A DNA stretch of 64,000 bases from Candidatus Hydrogenedentota bacterium (lineage in GTDB: Bacteria; Hydrogenedentota; Hydrogenedentia; Hydrogenedentales; SLHB01): positions 1 through 64,000 of the forward strand of contig JABWCD010000023.1 in NCBI GenBank assembly GCA_013359265.1. The letters run 5' to 3'. Position numbers and translations under genes: made by a program. Below the pieces are notes generated by a model. It was not told the DNA's origin, made no database searches, and saw nothing but the letters and a program-made list of their open reading frames with translations. Shown one piece after another: positions 46,173-55,214 of the stretch; position 1 is the stretch's first letter, and each line of letters begins with the position of its first letter.

Positions 46173-47393
46173 CTATGATTCGCTGAGCCGCTCGACCATT
46201 CCCTTAATACCACCAAGTGTCATGTCCTCCATATGGAAGATTTGACGAATGCGATTGAGCGTGTAGCCGCCGTAGGCATTCGGCCACGACGTCTTGGCGA
46301 TAGGGTTGAGCCAGACCGTGTGTTTGAACCGTTCCGCTATTCGGCGCAGCCAATATGCGCTGGGTCGCGCCTCGCGCGCATAGTGATAGAGGGAGCCGTG
46401 GGGCATCTCCAACTCTTCCGGGGCCATGGTTGCGTCGCCGAAGAAGACGATGCGGGTATCCGGATTGCGCTGAAGCAGTTGCTCCGTGCCCAGTTTCTTC
46501 GTCCGCCGGAAATCCGTATACACGTTCTGATAGATCGTGTTATGAAAATAATAGGTCGTCATGTCCTCGAAGCGCTCGTGCATCTTCTTGAACAGCAGCC
46601 GTGTAAGTTGAATGAACGGGTCCATCGAGTAGCCGCCGTTGTCGATCAAGAGCACGATACTGATACGGTCGCGCAACTCACGCTCGAACACGAGGTCAAT
46701 TTCACCGCCGTTTTGGGCCGTGCGCCGGATTGTCTCGTCGAGATTTAGGACGGCGCGCGGACCGACGTCCTTCATGTGCTTCATCGATTCGAGCGCTTCG
46801 CGGATGTTTTCCGAGCGCACGGCCGTCTTGTCTGCGTACGATAAATACCGGCGGTTCGCGATGACCGCAAGCGCGCTACGGTTACGAGATTCGCCTTCGA
46901 CACGAACCCCGCGCTGCGCGTTTCCCGAATTGCCGAACGGCGAATTCCCGTATTGTCCCACCCATTTACTTCCGCCTTCGTGCGCTTCCATTTGCTCGCG
47001 CAGCGTTTCCCAGAACTTGTCCATGAGTTCCTGGGCGGACATGGTGTAGATTGCACGCTCGGGCAGTTTGCCGTCCTTGATTTGTTGCGCGAGCCAGTCC
47101 TTGAACGGCTTCGTACGCAGCAAATCGAGATCGCCCTCCGCGACCGCGGGAATCTCGATGCCGAAGAAGTAATACGAAAACGCGCGCTCGAACGCGTCAA
47201 GATGTTCCTTGCGCCGCACGAAGGTCAGCTTCGACAAGACGAACAGATCGTCGAGCGTTTTCACCAGCCCACGATCGAATCCCTGATTCAAGTCAATCAG
47301 GTCCTTTGGACTCACCGGTACACCGTAATCGCGCAGAAGGTAAAACAAGTCCGCGAATAGTGAAGTCGAATAATCCGATGTCACGTTGCGCAT
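46173..47393 (-). CDS. VWA domain (CoxE-like) protein
   Basis: 406 residues. N-terminal CoxE-like part (SLFADLFYLLRDYGVPVSPKDL), then a von Willebrand factor A domain with LLIDNGGYSMDPFIQLTRL and GDATMAP. The metal-binding DxSxS motif is changed to DNGGYS, so metal-dependent ligand binding may be reduced. Works with a MoxR-type ATPase (encoded upstream in the same direction) in cofactor or complex assembly in relatives. A short membrane protein gene precedes it with no gap. Confidence 0.85.
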   Translation of the reverse strand: MRNVTSDYSTSLFADLFYLLRDYGVPVSPKDLIDLNQGFDRGLVKTLDDLFVLSKLTFVRRKEHLDAFERAFSYYFFGIEIPAVAEGDLDLLRTKPFKDWLAQQIKDGKLPERAIYTMSAQELMDKFWETLREQMEAHEGGSKWVGQYGNSPFGNSGNAQRGVRVEGESRNRSALAVIANRRYLSYADKTAVRSENIREALESMKHMKDVGPRAVLNLDETIRRTAQNGGEIDLVFERELRDRISIVLLIDNGGYSMDPFIQLTRLLFKKMHERFEDMTTYYFHNTIYQNVYTDFRRTKKLGTEQLLQRNPDTRIVFFGDATMAPEELEMPHGSLYHYAREARPSAYWLRRIAERFKHTVWLNPIAKTSWPNAYGGYTLNRIRQIFHMEDMTLGGIKGMVERLSES

Positions 47394-47639
47394 CTAAATG
47401 ATTCCGCGCGCGAAAAGGAACAGTCCAAAAATAAACACGGGGATCCCGATGAAATAACCAAGAATCGCCAGCGGAATCGAAACGGAGAAAAGTCCCGGAA
47501 TCACGAACCCAAGCAACATAAGCGCGACACCGCCGACCAGAGAGGGGACTATACCGATGTTCGCGGAGATGGGCGTCACGAACTTCCACAAACGGTGGAC
47601 CAACTCCCACAACCTGCCTCGCCGTTTCCGTACGATCAT
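47394..47639 (-). CDS. small membrane protein
   Basis: 81 residues with a basic start (MIVRKRRGRLWELVHRLW) and two hydrophobic helices (IGIVPSLVGGVALMLLGFVI, IPLAILGYFIGIPVFIFGLF). Stop codon lies immediately before the VWA gene. No family recognised. Its place between moxR and the VWA gene makes it a possible membrane anchor for the pair; that is inference. Confidence 0.6.
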   Translation of the reverse strand: MIVRKRRGRLWELVHRLWKFVTPISANIGIVPSLVGGVALMLLGFVIPGLFSVSIPLAILGYFIGIPVFIFGLFLFARGII

Positions 47640-47738
47640 GGCGCCTCCACTACTGCGCGTCGGGGACTGTCACCGGTTGCCTGTGTCAACTGACACGATA
47701 TCACGAAACCTCGACAGGGCCTGTGGCTGTCCCCGGTC

Positions 47739-48587
47739 CTACAAGTATCTCCTGCCTTTGCCGCCTTCGCGGTACATGGCGATATCGCCGGCGCGTTTGA
47801 GCAGTATGCCGATCAGTTGCGGTTCCTTTGCGTTTGGCATTTCACCGCTGCGCTCGAGCGCTCCGATCCAGTTGATGAGTTCGCTCGTCGCCGGCGGTTT
47901 CTCGAAGCCACGCTCGCGCAATTCGTAGAAGACCGCAATCGCCGTCTCCATGAGCTTCGCGCTCGTCTTCGGAAAGTGCAGCTTGAGAATCTCGTGCATC
48001 TGGTCCGGCGATGGAAACGCAATGTGATGGCAAAAGCACCGCCGCAGAAACGGGTCGGACAGCTCGCGTTTCGCGTTCGACGTCAGGAAGATCGCGGGCC
48101 GGATGTCCGCTCTCACGGTGTGGTTCACTTCGCGAATCGTGAATTGGCATTCCTCGAGAATATCGAGCAGGTTGTCCTGAACGTCCGACTCCGTCTTGTC
48201 GATCTCGTCCAGCAACAGAACGACCTTCTTGTCCGCTCGGAATGCCCGGCCAATCGGCCCCCAGATGATGTAATCGAAAAAGTTGTCAACGACGCGGCCG
48301 GTCTCGCCGCTGCCGAACCGTGCGTCATTCAGCCGTAGGACGGTGTCCTGTACGTAGCACGCTTCCTCGCCCTTGATGGTCGATTTCGCGCGCAGGATTT
48401 CGGTATCGAGACCCAGCGCCCGCGCCACCTCGAGCGCGAGCTGCGTCTTGCCCGTGCCCGCCTCGCCCGTAAGCAGCAACGGCTTCTCCATCGCCAGCGC
48501 CATGTTCACGATGGCTTTCAACTCCGGATCGAGGTAATACCGATCCGTGCCGTCAAATTTCAGCGTATTCGCGTGCGGCATACTCAT
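47739..48587 (-). CDS. MoxR-family AAA+ ATPase
   Basis: 282 residues. Walker A GEAGTGKT (41-48), Walker B VVLLLDEIDK, sensor LTSNAKRELSDPFLRRC. MoxR ATPases act as chaperones that, with a VWA protein, insert metals or assemble complexes. The next genes on the strand are a small membrane protein and the VWA protein, the usual pairing. Which target is assembled is unknown; the molybdenum hydroxylase pair at 58.6-61.3 kb is a candidate by analogy with CoxD/CoxE. Confidence 0.93.
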   Translation of the reverse strand: MSMPHANTLKFDGTDRYYLDPELKAIVNMALAMEKPLLLTGEAGTGKTQLALEVARALGLDTEILRAKSTIKGEEACYVQDTVLRLNDARFGSGETGRVVDNFFDYIIWGPIGRAFRADKKVVLLLDEIDKTESDVQDNLLDILEECQFTIREVNHTVRADIRPAIFLTSNAKRELSDPFLRRCFCHHIAFPSPDQMHEILKLHFPKTSAKLMETAIAVFYELRERGFEKPPATSELINWIGALERSGEMPNAKEPQLIGILLKRAGDIAMYREGGKGRRYL

Positions 48588-48690
48588 CCATTCTGGTTCC
48601 GATTGCAGCCCGACCTCGGAGCCAGTCTATCAATCGCGCCAGGCAGTGGCAACGACATACGGCACGCACGGTGCTCGCGCAAAAAACTTG

Positions 48691-49050
48691 CTATACGCGC
48701 TCGAACCCCATCGGGGTTTCCTGGGAGAAGAGCAGGCTACCGTTCGGGAGTTCGCCGAGGTAAGTCAGGACCTGGTTCAGTTCCCCCTCGATGCTCGCAA
48801 TATCGAGCAGGACCGACTGGTTCACGATCCGGTATTCCCCTTCCGTCCCTTCGCTGGTCTCGAAGTCGCCGTTCGCGTAGAACGTGATCGTGCCGCCTTG
48901 GTGGAGTTCCCAGGTGCCCACGATGACCGCCGCGAGATTGATGCAGTCGCACCCGGAGTCGTCTATCGCCGGGCATCCTGCGGCGACGACGAGGAAAATG
49001 GCGAGTATAAGGATTGGAACCAACGGCGCTAAGTTGCGACAGGTTTTCAT
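48691..49050 (-). CDS. small lipoprotein, lipocalin-like
   Basis: 119 residues from the ATG at 49050, preceded by GGGGG. Signal peptide MKTCRNLAPLVPILILAIFLVVAAGC with lipobox VAAGC, so anchored by lipid. The mature part contains GTWELHQGGTITFYANGDFETSEG, a pattern of small lipocalin-type beta proteins. No other family trait seen. Confidence 0.75.
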   Translation of the reverse strand: MKTCRNLAPLVPILILAIFLVVAAGCPAIDDSGCDCINLAAVIVGTWELHQGGTITFYANGDFETSEGTEGEYRIVNQSVLLDIASIEGELNQVLTYLGELPNGSLLFSQETPMGFERV

Positions 49051-49176
49051 GGCAAGTACCCCCTTTCGATAGAATGGCGTCGCGCTCCCCAAGCGGATTA
49101 CGCGAACGGAGTAGAATCTTTCTCGGAGAGTATTGTACGCCCCGAGGGACGATCCGGGGCGGGTGGGAGTTGAGAC

Positions 49177-49317
49177 ATGCGAAAACGGCTTAAAGACAAG
49201 CGGCGGAGTTGCGCGTTGTGCAAGCCGCACAAGCGTAAGTGGGTGGGCCGGTGGAAGCTGCGGGACTTGGATTTCATCGAGCGATCCGAGCGGGAAATCA
49301 GGGCGTTCACCCGATGA
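49177..49317 (+). CDS. conserved 46-residue basic protein
   Basis: Short frame MRKRLKDKRRSCALCKPHKR... ending ERSEREIRAFTR. The CALCKPHK motif with a basic start is found in small proteins of many bacteria with no known function; two cysteines and a histidine might bind a metal. GGGAG lies 10 bases before the ATG. The stop overlaps the ATG of the DUF2293 gene (ATGA), which indicates translational coupling. Confidence 0.7.
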   Translation: MRKRLKDKRRSCALCKPHKRKWVGRWKLRDLDFIERSEREIRAFTR

Positions 49318-50027
49318 GCCGCGCAAAGACAGGCGACCCGTCCGAAGAGACCGCGAAAGGCGCTGCGGAACTTGTCGTCTTCTCGATCGTGAATCCGTCG
49401 AAGTGTTCGGAATGCGGGGAGGAACTGGACCGCGGGTCGTTCCTTCGCATCGAGAAGGAAAAACCGCTGTGCATGGCCTGCGCGGACCTGGATCGGTTGG
49501 TGTATCTGCCGCGCGGGAACGTCGCGCTGACGCGCCGTGCGCGAAAGTATTCTCCGCTGTCCGCGGTGGTGGTGCGGTTCAGCCGGTCGCGCGGGCGTTA
49601 TGAACGCCAAGGCGTGCTCGTCGAACCGGAAGCGTTGGCGCGCGCGGAACAGGAGTGCCTCGGCGACGAAGCGCAACGGCTCGCGGCGCGTGAACGGGCC
49701 GCCGTCCTGCGCGAGAAAGCGGACGCCAAGTATGTGGCGGCGTTCGCCGATCAAATCGCAGCGAGGTATCCCGGATGTCCGCGCGGCGAAGCGGAAACTA
49801 TTGCCGAACACGCCTGCGAGAAGTACAGCGGACGGGTCGGGCGTTCGGCCGCCGCGAAAGAGTTTGACCCCGCCATGATCGACCTTGCCGTAAAGGCGCA
49901 TGTCCGCCACGTCCACACGAAGTATGACCGGCTCCTCGCAAAGGGATGGGACCGGAGCGACGCGCGGGCCGAAGTGGCCAGTGACGTATTGGCGGTGCTG
50001 TTGCGGTGGGAGGGCGCGGACACGTAG
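49314..50027 (+). CDS. DUF2293 protein with N-terminal zinc finger
   Basis: 237 residues from the overlapping ATG. N-terminal CSECGEELDRGSFL ... CMAC forms a zinc-binding pattern; the C-terminal DUF2293 segment is AVKAHVRHVHTKYDRLLAKGWDRSDARAEV. Function is unknown; coupled to the preceding small basic protein, so they probably act together. A set of family A repeats follows. Confidence 0.85.
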   Translation: MSRAKTGDPSEETAKGAAELVVFSIVNPSKCSECGEELDRGSFLRIEKEKPLCMACADLDRLVYLPRGNVALTRRARKYSPLSAVVVRFSRSRGRYERQGVLVEPEALARAEQECLGDEAQRLAARERAAVLREKADAKYVAAFADQIAARYPGCPRGEAETIAEHACEKYSGRVGRSAAAKEFDPAMIDLAVKAHVRHVHTKYDRLLAKGWDRSDARAEVASDVLAVLLRWEGADT

Positions 50028-50098
50028 CGCCACGTGTCGCACAGATGCCCGGCATGGTAGCCGGGCGCCACATCCGTTGCCGATGTTCGATGAATATC

Positions 50099-50323
50099 GA
50101 GAAACGTTCCCACCTCGTAACGCACTCTTGTAAAGCTCTGCTTTGTCCTCCGACCACCCCATCGACTGGCCGCCTGCGGCTTAACTCGTTACGAAGTTTC
50201 CACTTCGTAGCGCGCTCTTGAAAAGCTCCGCTTTGTCCTCGCACTACACGCCCGCCAAAGTCATTATTCAACTCGTTACGAAGTTTCCACTTCGTAACGC
50301 GCTCTTGAAAAGCTCCGCTTTGT
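50099..50323 (-). repeat. family A palindromic repeats, three units
   Basis: Units at 50099-50147, 50183-50236 and 50270-50323 on the minus strand. Each has GTTACGAAGT/ACTTCGTAAC arms (the first lost half of one arm) followed by GCTCTTGAAAAGCTCCGCTT. Spacers between units are about 35 bases and unlike each other. Confidence 0.85.
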
Positions 50324-50754
50324 CCTTGTGCTTCACGCCTGCCAAATTCAATATTCTTGCTGTCTTGTCAATTAAACACGGGTCGTTTCGCAGCATGCGG
50401 TTACGCACCGTGATCCTCTCTCCCGGTCACGTCCCAAACCAAACCCGCCCAATCTGCGCCGGTCGTCACCCGATCACGGCTTAATTCGCGGGCCGACCTC
50501 CCGTCGAAGGAGTGCAACAACGCGGGAGTATAAGTAGGAGCGACTCTCCGGTCGCAACGAAGGAAATGGACCCGACATTGACTGCCGCGGACGAAATGCG
50601 CCGCCAAGGGGCGCAGTCCAAAACGTCTCGCCCAGCCGGGGTGACGGGCAGTCGAGCGTACGACGGCGTGTTGCGTCATGCGGTTGTCGCGCCGCCGGCG
50701 ATTGGCCTATAGTCATCCGGCAAAGCGTGTCCCCCTTCGAGGAGTCTGGCTGCG
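50324..50754. other. non-coding stretch, decayed repeat-like sequence
   Basis: No gene with support. Contains several short repeat-like pieces (for example GGAGCGACTCTCCGGTCGC near 50535). The methyltransferase gene follows with a ribosome site GAGGAG. Confidence 0.35.
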
Positions 50755-51456
50755 ATGATGCTGCGTTCTTGCCGTGAACCAATCGCCCGCGTTGTTGCGG
50801 TGACGCTTGCGGTCTGCTTCGCTGTCTGGGCGGACGAACCGGCCCCGCGCAAACCGGCGCCGGTGATGACCTTCCACGGGGCGGAGTGGCTCGAGCGGCC
50901 CGAGCGCGAACAGGAAGAAATGCCGGACGAGGTCATCAGGACGATGGGCCTAAAGCCGGGCGATATCGTCGCGGATATCGGCTGCGGCACGGGCTACTTC
51001 TCGCGGCGCATGGCGAAGGCGGTCGCGCCAAACGGGAAGGTCTACGCGAACGACATCCAGCCCGAATTCCTTGAAATGGTTAAAGCCAATTGCGCGAAGG
51101 AAGGCGTGACGAACGTCGAGACCGTTCTGGGTGCGGAAGACGATCCGAAGTTGCCCAAGGCGGCGATTGACTGGATTCTGCTGACGGACGTCTACCACGA
51201 GTTCCAACAGCCGGAACCGATGTTGGCGCGGATGCTCGAATGCCTGAAGCCGGACGGTAAGGTCGCTCTCATCGAATACCGGTTGTTGGGCGATACCGCA
51301 AAGCACATCAAGGAAGAGCACCGCATGTCGGTGAGGCAGGTTCTCGCAGAGTGGAATGAAGCGGGGTTCGAGTTGGTTGACCTGCTCGAGTTCCTGCCGT
51401 CGCAGCATTTCTTCATTTTTCAGCGGGACCCGGACAGGGTTGCGCATACCGAATAG
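50755..51456 (+). CDS. exported SAM-dependent methyltransferase
   Basis: 233 residues with a signal peptide-like start (ARVVAVTLAVCFAVWA). Class I methyltransferase: motif I VADIGCGTGYFSRRMA, motif IV AIDWILLTDVYHEF, then GKVALIEYRLLG. A methyltransferase carrying an export signal is unusual, because SAM is cytoplasmic; the hydrophobic start could instead anchor it to the inner face of the membrane. GAGGAG precedes the ATG. Confidence 0.85.
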   Translation: MMLRSCREPIARVVAVTLAVCFAVWADEPAPRKPAPVMTFHGAEWLERPEREQEEMPDEVIRTMGLKPGDIVADIGCGTGYFSRRMAKAVAPNGKVYANDIQPEFLEMVKANCAKEGVTNVETVLGAEDDPKLPKAAIDWILLTDVYHEFQQPEPMLARMLECLKPDGKVALIEYRLLGDTAKHIKEEHRMSVRQVLAEWNEAGFELVDLLEFLPSQHFFIFQRDPDRVAHTE

Positions 51457-51492
51457 GCGTCCGCCAAACCTGCGGGACTCTTGGAGGCAAGC

Positions 51493-51927
51493 ATGACCAA
51501 AAGTAAGCTAGCGGTAGTAATCGTAATACTAGGCAGCGTCCGAACTTTGTTTTCGGTATTCTCGCATGTCCTGGGCATAAAGGCGGGAACAAGCACCGTG
51601 TTTAGCGATCTAATAGTCATCGTCGCCGTCGCCACACTCGCGCTCATTGTTTGGAAGCAACTACTCGGCCATATCTATATCCTGATCATTGGCGGTGGCA
51701 TAGGGGACCTAATGATCCGGGGCCAGTTAGCCTATGGCAAGTTCATCCAACTTCCTATGGTTCTCGGCAATTCCTTATCTTCCGAACGCAAGATTGCACT
51801 CCTATGGTGGGGTATATTCGAAATGCTCCCGGGCGCCATTCTATGGATCACAGCGCTCATAATGGTGTCAGCCTACAAGAGAACGCATTCACTGCAAACT
51901 TCGTCAGCATTGGAGACACCTCAATGA
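51493..51927 (+). CDS. hypothetical membrane protein, about four helices
   Basis: 144 residues. The ATG at 51493 is 6 bases after GGAGG, so it is preferred over the TTG upstream. Hydrophobic helices at AVVIVILGSVRTLFSVF, TVFSDLIVIVAVATLALIVW, HIYILIIGGGIGDLMI and GIFEMLPGAILWITALIMV. Base use is AT-richer than its neighbours. The stop overlaps the ATG of the M16 protease gene (ATGA). No family recognised. Confidence 0.6.
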   Translation: MTKSKLAVVIVILGSVRTLFSVFSHVLGIKAGTSTVFSDLIVIVAVATLALIVWKQLLGHIYILIIGGGIGDLMIRGQLAYGKFIQLPMVLGNSLSSERKIALLWWGIFEMLPGAILWITALIMVSAYKRTHSLQTSSALETPQ

Positions 51928-54833
51928 TTTCTCGTATCAGCGGAAGATTCGGCACTGGTCTGTTGCTTTTTTTCCTAAGTGCTTTTCCCTCGTGGGCGGG
52001 TTATAAGGTAGTCCATGAGCCCGCCGCGAACGATCCGATGGCGGTGACGATATACGAACTCGACAACGGATTGACGGTCTACCTCACCGAAAACCATGAG
52101 CAGCCGCGGTTCTACTCGGAGATCGTGGTGCGCGCGGGGAGCAAGCATGATCCCGCGGACACGACGGGTCTCGCGCACTACCTCGAACACCTGTTGTTCA
52201 AAGGCACGCAGAAGATGGGCACGCTCGACTATGAGAAGGAGAAAGCCCATCTCGATGCAATCACCGCGTTGTACGAGGAGCACTTCAACGAGGACGACAC
52301 GGAGAAGCGCAAGGCCATCTACGCGCGCATCAACGACGAATCGAAGCAGGCGGCGCAGTACGCCATCCCGAACGAGTTCGACCGCCTGTACAAGGCGATG
52401 GGTGCGACCGATCTCAATGCGCACACCTCGACCGAAGAGACCGTGTACAAGGTCGAGCTACCGTCGAACCGTTTCGAGCAGTGGGCGGTCATCGAGACGG
52501 AACGGTTCACCGCGCCAATCTTCCGGCTGTTTCAACCGGAACTCGAGATCGTGTACGAAGAGAAGAACCGATCGATGGACAACAAGGACCGCCTCATTCA
52601 CGAAGCGGTCTCGGAGAAACTATATAAGGTCCACCCCTACGGTCAGCAGACGACGTTGGGCACGGTCGAGCACCTGAAAAAACCGTCGCTCGTCAACATC
52701 ATGGAGTTCTACGAGACCTATTACGTGCCGAACAACATGGCGATCTGCGTTTCCGGCGACATCAAGAAGGACGAAGCGATTGCGGTCATTGACGAGCACT
52801 TCTCGGCGTGGAAACCGCAGAAATTGCCCAAACCCGCGAGGTGGCGCGAGAGACCGCTGGACGGGATCGAGCGTGTGACCGTGCAATATCCGGGCGAGGA
52901 GTATGTGCTGCTTGCGTTTCGCACCGCGCCGCTGAACCACAAAGACGCCGACGCCCTGAGCCTGCTCGATATGGCGTTGTCGAACACCGCCGCGGGCCTG
53001 ATCGACTTGAACCTCGTGCAGCAGCAGAAGGTGCGCGGCGCAGGCGCGTTTCCGTATCTGCAGAACGACTATGGCGCGCAATTCCTGTTCGGGATTCCAA
53101 AAGACGGACAATCCCTCGAGGACGTCGAGAAGCTGCTGCTCGATCAGATCGAGATCATCAAATCGGGCGAACTCGAGGACTGGGTGATCCCCGCGATTAT
53201 CACCGACTTCAAGAAGATGCGGAAGGCCGGACTGGAATCCGACGAGTCGCGCGTATCGAGCATGCGCGAATCGTACATCGCGTTTCAGGATTGGGACCGC
53301 TCAGTCGCGCAGTTGGACCGCATGGCAAAGCTCACAAAACGCGACATTCAGCGCGTGGCGAAGAAGTACTTCAAGGGCGATTTCGTCGCGGGCCACCGCG
53401 TGGACGGTCAGCATGACGTGCCCAAGATCGAGAAGCCGAAGATTGATCTCGTGCAGATCGATCCCGGGCGCGAGTCGCAATTCGCGAAGACCGTACTCGC
53501 GATGGCGGTCGAGCCGCTGCAGCCGGCCTTTCTCGATCCGGGCGACTATTCGATCACCGACGATCCAGGCGGCATCCGGTTCTACTACACGCACAACCCC
53601 CTGAACGACCTCTTTGCGCTGAGCTTTGCCGTGGATTTCGGGACGGACCACGACAATCGGCTCGCCGCCGCGCGCGAACTGATCGATCTCGCCGGCACAT
53701 CGAAGTACCCCGCCGAGGAACTAAAGAAGGAATGGTACAAGCTCGGCACCAACTTCAATTTCGGCGTGAGCGATTCGGAATCGAGTTTTTCGATCGATGG
53801 ACTGGACGAGAACCTCGAGAAGTCGATCGAGTTGATGATGGACGTCATCAACAATCCCTCCACGGATCAGCAGACCGTCGATCAATTGAAGCAGATCATC
53901 ATCGAACGCCGTGAAGATGCCAAAAAAGACCCGGCGACCATCTCCGCCGCGGTCGTGCAGTTCCACCGGTATGGACCGGATTCGTCGTTCCTCCGCATGA
54001 TGCCCGGCGATCAAGTGAAGCAACTGACGTCGGAAGAACTCTTCGGCCTGACGAAAGGCCTGCTCGAATACAAACACGCGGTCTCCTATGTTGGGTCGTT
54101 GCCGCGCGAGCGGGTTATCGAATTGATCCGAAAGTACCACCCGATTAACGGTGCGCTGAAAGACGTACCGCCGTATCGCGTGAAACAAATGCGGCAGCCG
54201 GAACGAACCGAGATCTACTTCTACGACAAGGAAACGGCGCAGTCGCAGGTGCAGATCGATTTCCCCAGCGAACCGTATAACGAGGCGCGCGTGCCCGCGA
54301 TAAACATGTTCAACAACTACTTCGGCGGCGGCATGGCGGGCCTCGTGTTTCAGGAACTGCGCGAGGCGCGCGCGCTCGCGTACGCCGTCGGCGCCCGGTA
54401 CGTAACCGGCGCGCGCGCGGTCGATCAGAACTACATGGTGGGCGGCATCGGCACGCAGACGGACAAGACGCCCGAGGCGATCGAAGGGTTTGTCGAGTTG
54501 TTCGACGCTATGCCGGTCTCGGAAGACCGATTCGCTATCTCGAGGGCGTCGTTGTTAAACAGCTTCACCTCGTCACGCCTGGGGTTCCGCGAGGTCCTCA
54601 ACTCGGTGCGCTCGTGGGAACGGCTCGGTCTCGAGCCCGACCCGCGCAAAGCGCGGTACGAAGCCGCCGTCAATGCGGACGTTAATCTCTTGATGGATTT
54701 CTACAAGACGCAGATTAGCGGCCGCCCGAAACTGATTTCGATCACGGGCGACAAGTCCAAGATCGACATGACACGGCTCGCAAAAATCGGCCCAATTCGC
54801 GAAGTAGGCCAGGACGAAATTTTCGTAAAGTAG
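51924..54833 (+). CDS. secreted M16-family (pitrilysin) zinc protease
   Basis: 969 residues from ATG 51924, chosen for the ATGA overlap. Signal peptide RFGTGLLLFFLSAFPSWA. Two M16 halves: the first has the inverted zinc motif HYLEH (H85-H89) with the distal glutamate in LEIVYEEKNRSMDNK; the second, starting near 540, has no HxxEH. This is the usual active plus inactive pair forming a clamshell that degrades peptides. Likely periplasmic or outer-membrane anchored. A family B repeat follows the stop by 17 bases. Confidence 0.93.
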   Translation: MISRISGRFGTGLLLFFLSAFPSWAGYKVVHEPAANDPMAVTIYELDNGLTVYLTENHEQPRFYSEIVVRAGSKHDPADTTGLAHYLEHLLFKGTQKMGTLDYEKEKAHLDAITALYEEHFNEDDTEKRKAIYARINDESKQAAQYAIPNEFDRLYKAMGATDLNAHTSTEETVYKVELPSNRFEQWAVIETERFTAPIFRLFQPELEIVYEEKNRSMDNKDRLIHEAVSEKLYKVHPYGQQTTLGTVEHLKKPSLVNIMEFYETYYVPNNMAICVSGDIKKDEAIAVIDEHFSAWKPQKLPKPARWRERPLDGIERVTVQYPGEEYVLLAFRTAPLNHKDADALSLLDMALSNTAAGLIDLNLVQQQKVRGAGAFPYLQNDYGAQFLFGIPKDGQSLEDVEKLLLDQIEIIKSGELEDWVIPAIITDFKKMRKAGLESDESRVSSMRESYIAFQDWDRSVAQLDRMAKLTKRDIQRVAKKYFKGDFVAGHRVDGQHDVPKIEKPKIDLVQIDPGRESQFAKTVLAMAVEPLQPAFLDPGDYSITDDPGGIRFYYTHNPLNDLFALSFAVDFGTDHDNRLAAARELIDLAGTSKYPAEELKKEWYKLGTNFNFGVSDSESSFSIDGLDENLEKSIELMMDVINNPSTDQQTVDQLKQIIIERREDAKKDPATISAAVVQFHRYGPDSSFLRMMPGDQVKQLTSEELFGLTKGLLEYKHAVSYVGSLPRERVIELIRKYHPINGALKDVPPYRVKQMRQPERTEIYFYDKETAQSQVQIDFPSEPYNEARVPAINMFNNYFGGGMAGLVFQELREARALAYAVGARYVTGARAVDQNYMVGGIGTQTDKTPEAIEGFVELFDAMPVSEDRFAISRASLLNSFTSSRLGFREVLNSVRSWERLGLEPDPRKARYEAAVNADVNLLMDFYKTQISGRPKLISITGDKSKIDMTRLAKIGPIREVGQDEIFVK

Positions 54834-54850
54834 CGTTGTTCAGCTAGCGC

Positions 54851-55032
54851 AATTCAAGTTTGAGCACACTGTCAGTTTCGTGCTCCTGCGTGAGTCGTCA
54901 CCCGTCCTCCGTAGCCCTGCTACTTTGGAGGGCAAAGGAGGGTCGTACTCGCACTCGATACTCGAAAAAATCGAGTACGATGACGAAGCAGGAGCACGAG
55001 CACGCGGTGCAGTCGACCTTGAAACGCTCTAG
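54851..55032 (+). repeat. family B palindromic element with a 40-base insertion
   Basis: Starts AATTCAAGTTTGAGCACA, ends CTTGAAACGCTCTAG, as in the 31966 copy. It is longer by about 40 bases: the arm after GAGTCGTC is broken by ACCCGTCCTCCGTAGCCC ... TGGAGGGCAAAGGAGGG, itself a hairpin, after which TCGTACTCGCACTCGATACT resumes. Confidence 0.8.
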
Positions 55033-55035
55033 TCC

Positions 55036-55132
55036 GGATTTTTCACGCGAACAGCCAAAACGTGTGCTATCCGTTGCGTCACATGAAGTTCCTTAGTCTC
55101 CCGTCTAAACAGGCTGTTCGCGTGAAAAATCC
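55036..55132. repeat. perfect 21-base inverted repeat
   Basis: GGATTTTTCACGCGAACAGCC (55036-55056, 21 bases) is repeated inverted at 55112-55132, with 55 bases between. It directly follows the family B copy by three bases. No gene inside. Confidence 0.75.
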
Positions 55133-55148
55133 TCTCGCCAACTCGTGA

Positions 55149-55211
55149 GCATTTCTCACCGCACCGAAGGTCTTTACTTCCACTACCGCGTCGTGGGGCG
55201 GTGAGAAATGC
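55149..55211. repeat. 14-base inverted repeat
   Basis: GCATTTCTCACCGC (55149-55162) and GCGGTGAGAAATGC (55198-55211) bound 35 bases. The second arm ends three bases before the zinc-ribbon gene's stop. It may serve as its terminator; the loop is long and no T-run follows. Confidence 0.6.
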
Positions 55212-55214
55212 GGG

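Noticed and set aside
50099-50323. CRISPR-like array
   Set aside because: Only three units, palindromic, and spacing and unit integrity vary; no cas genes. Better explained as REP-type repeats.
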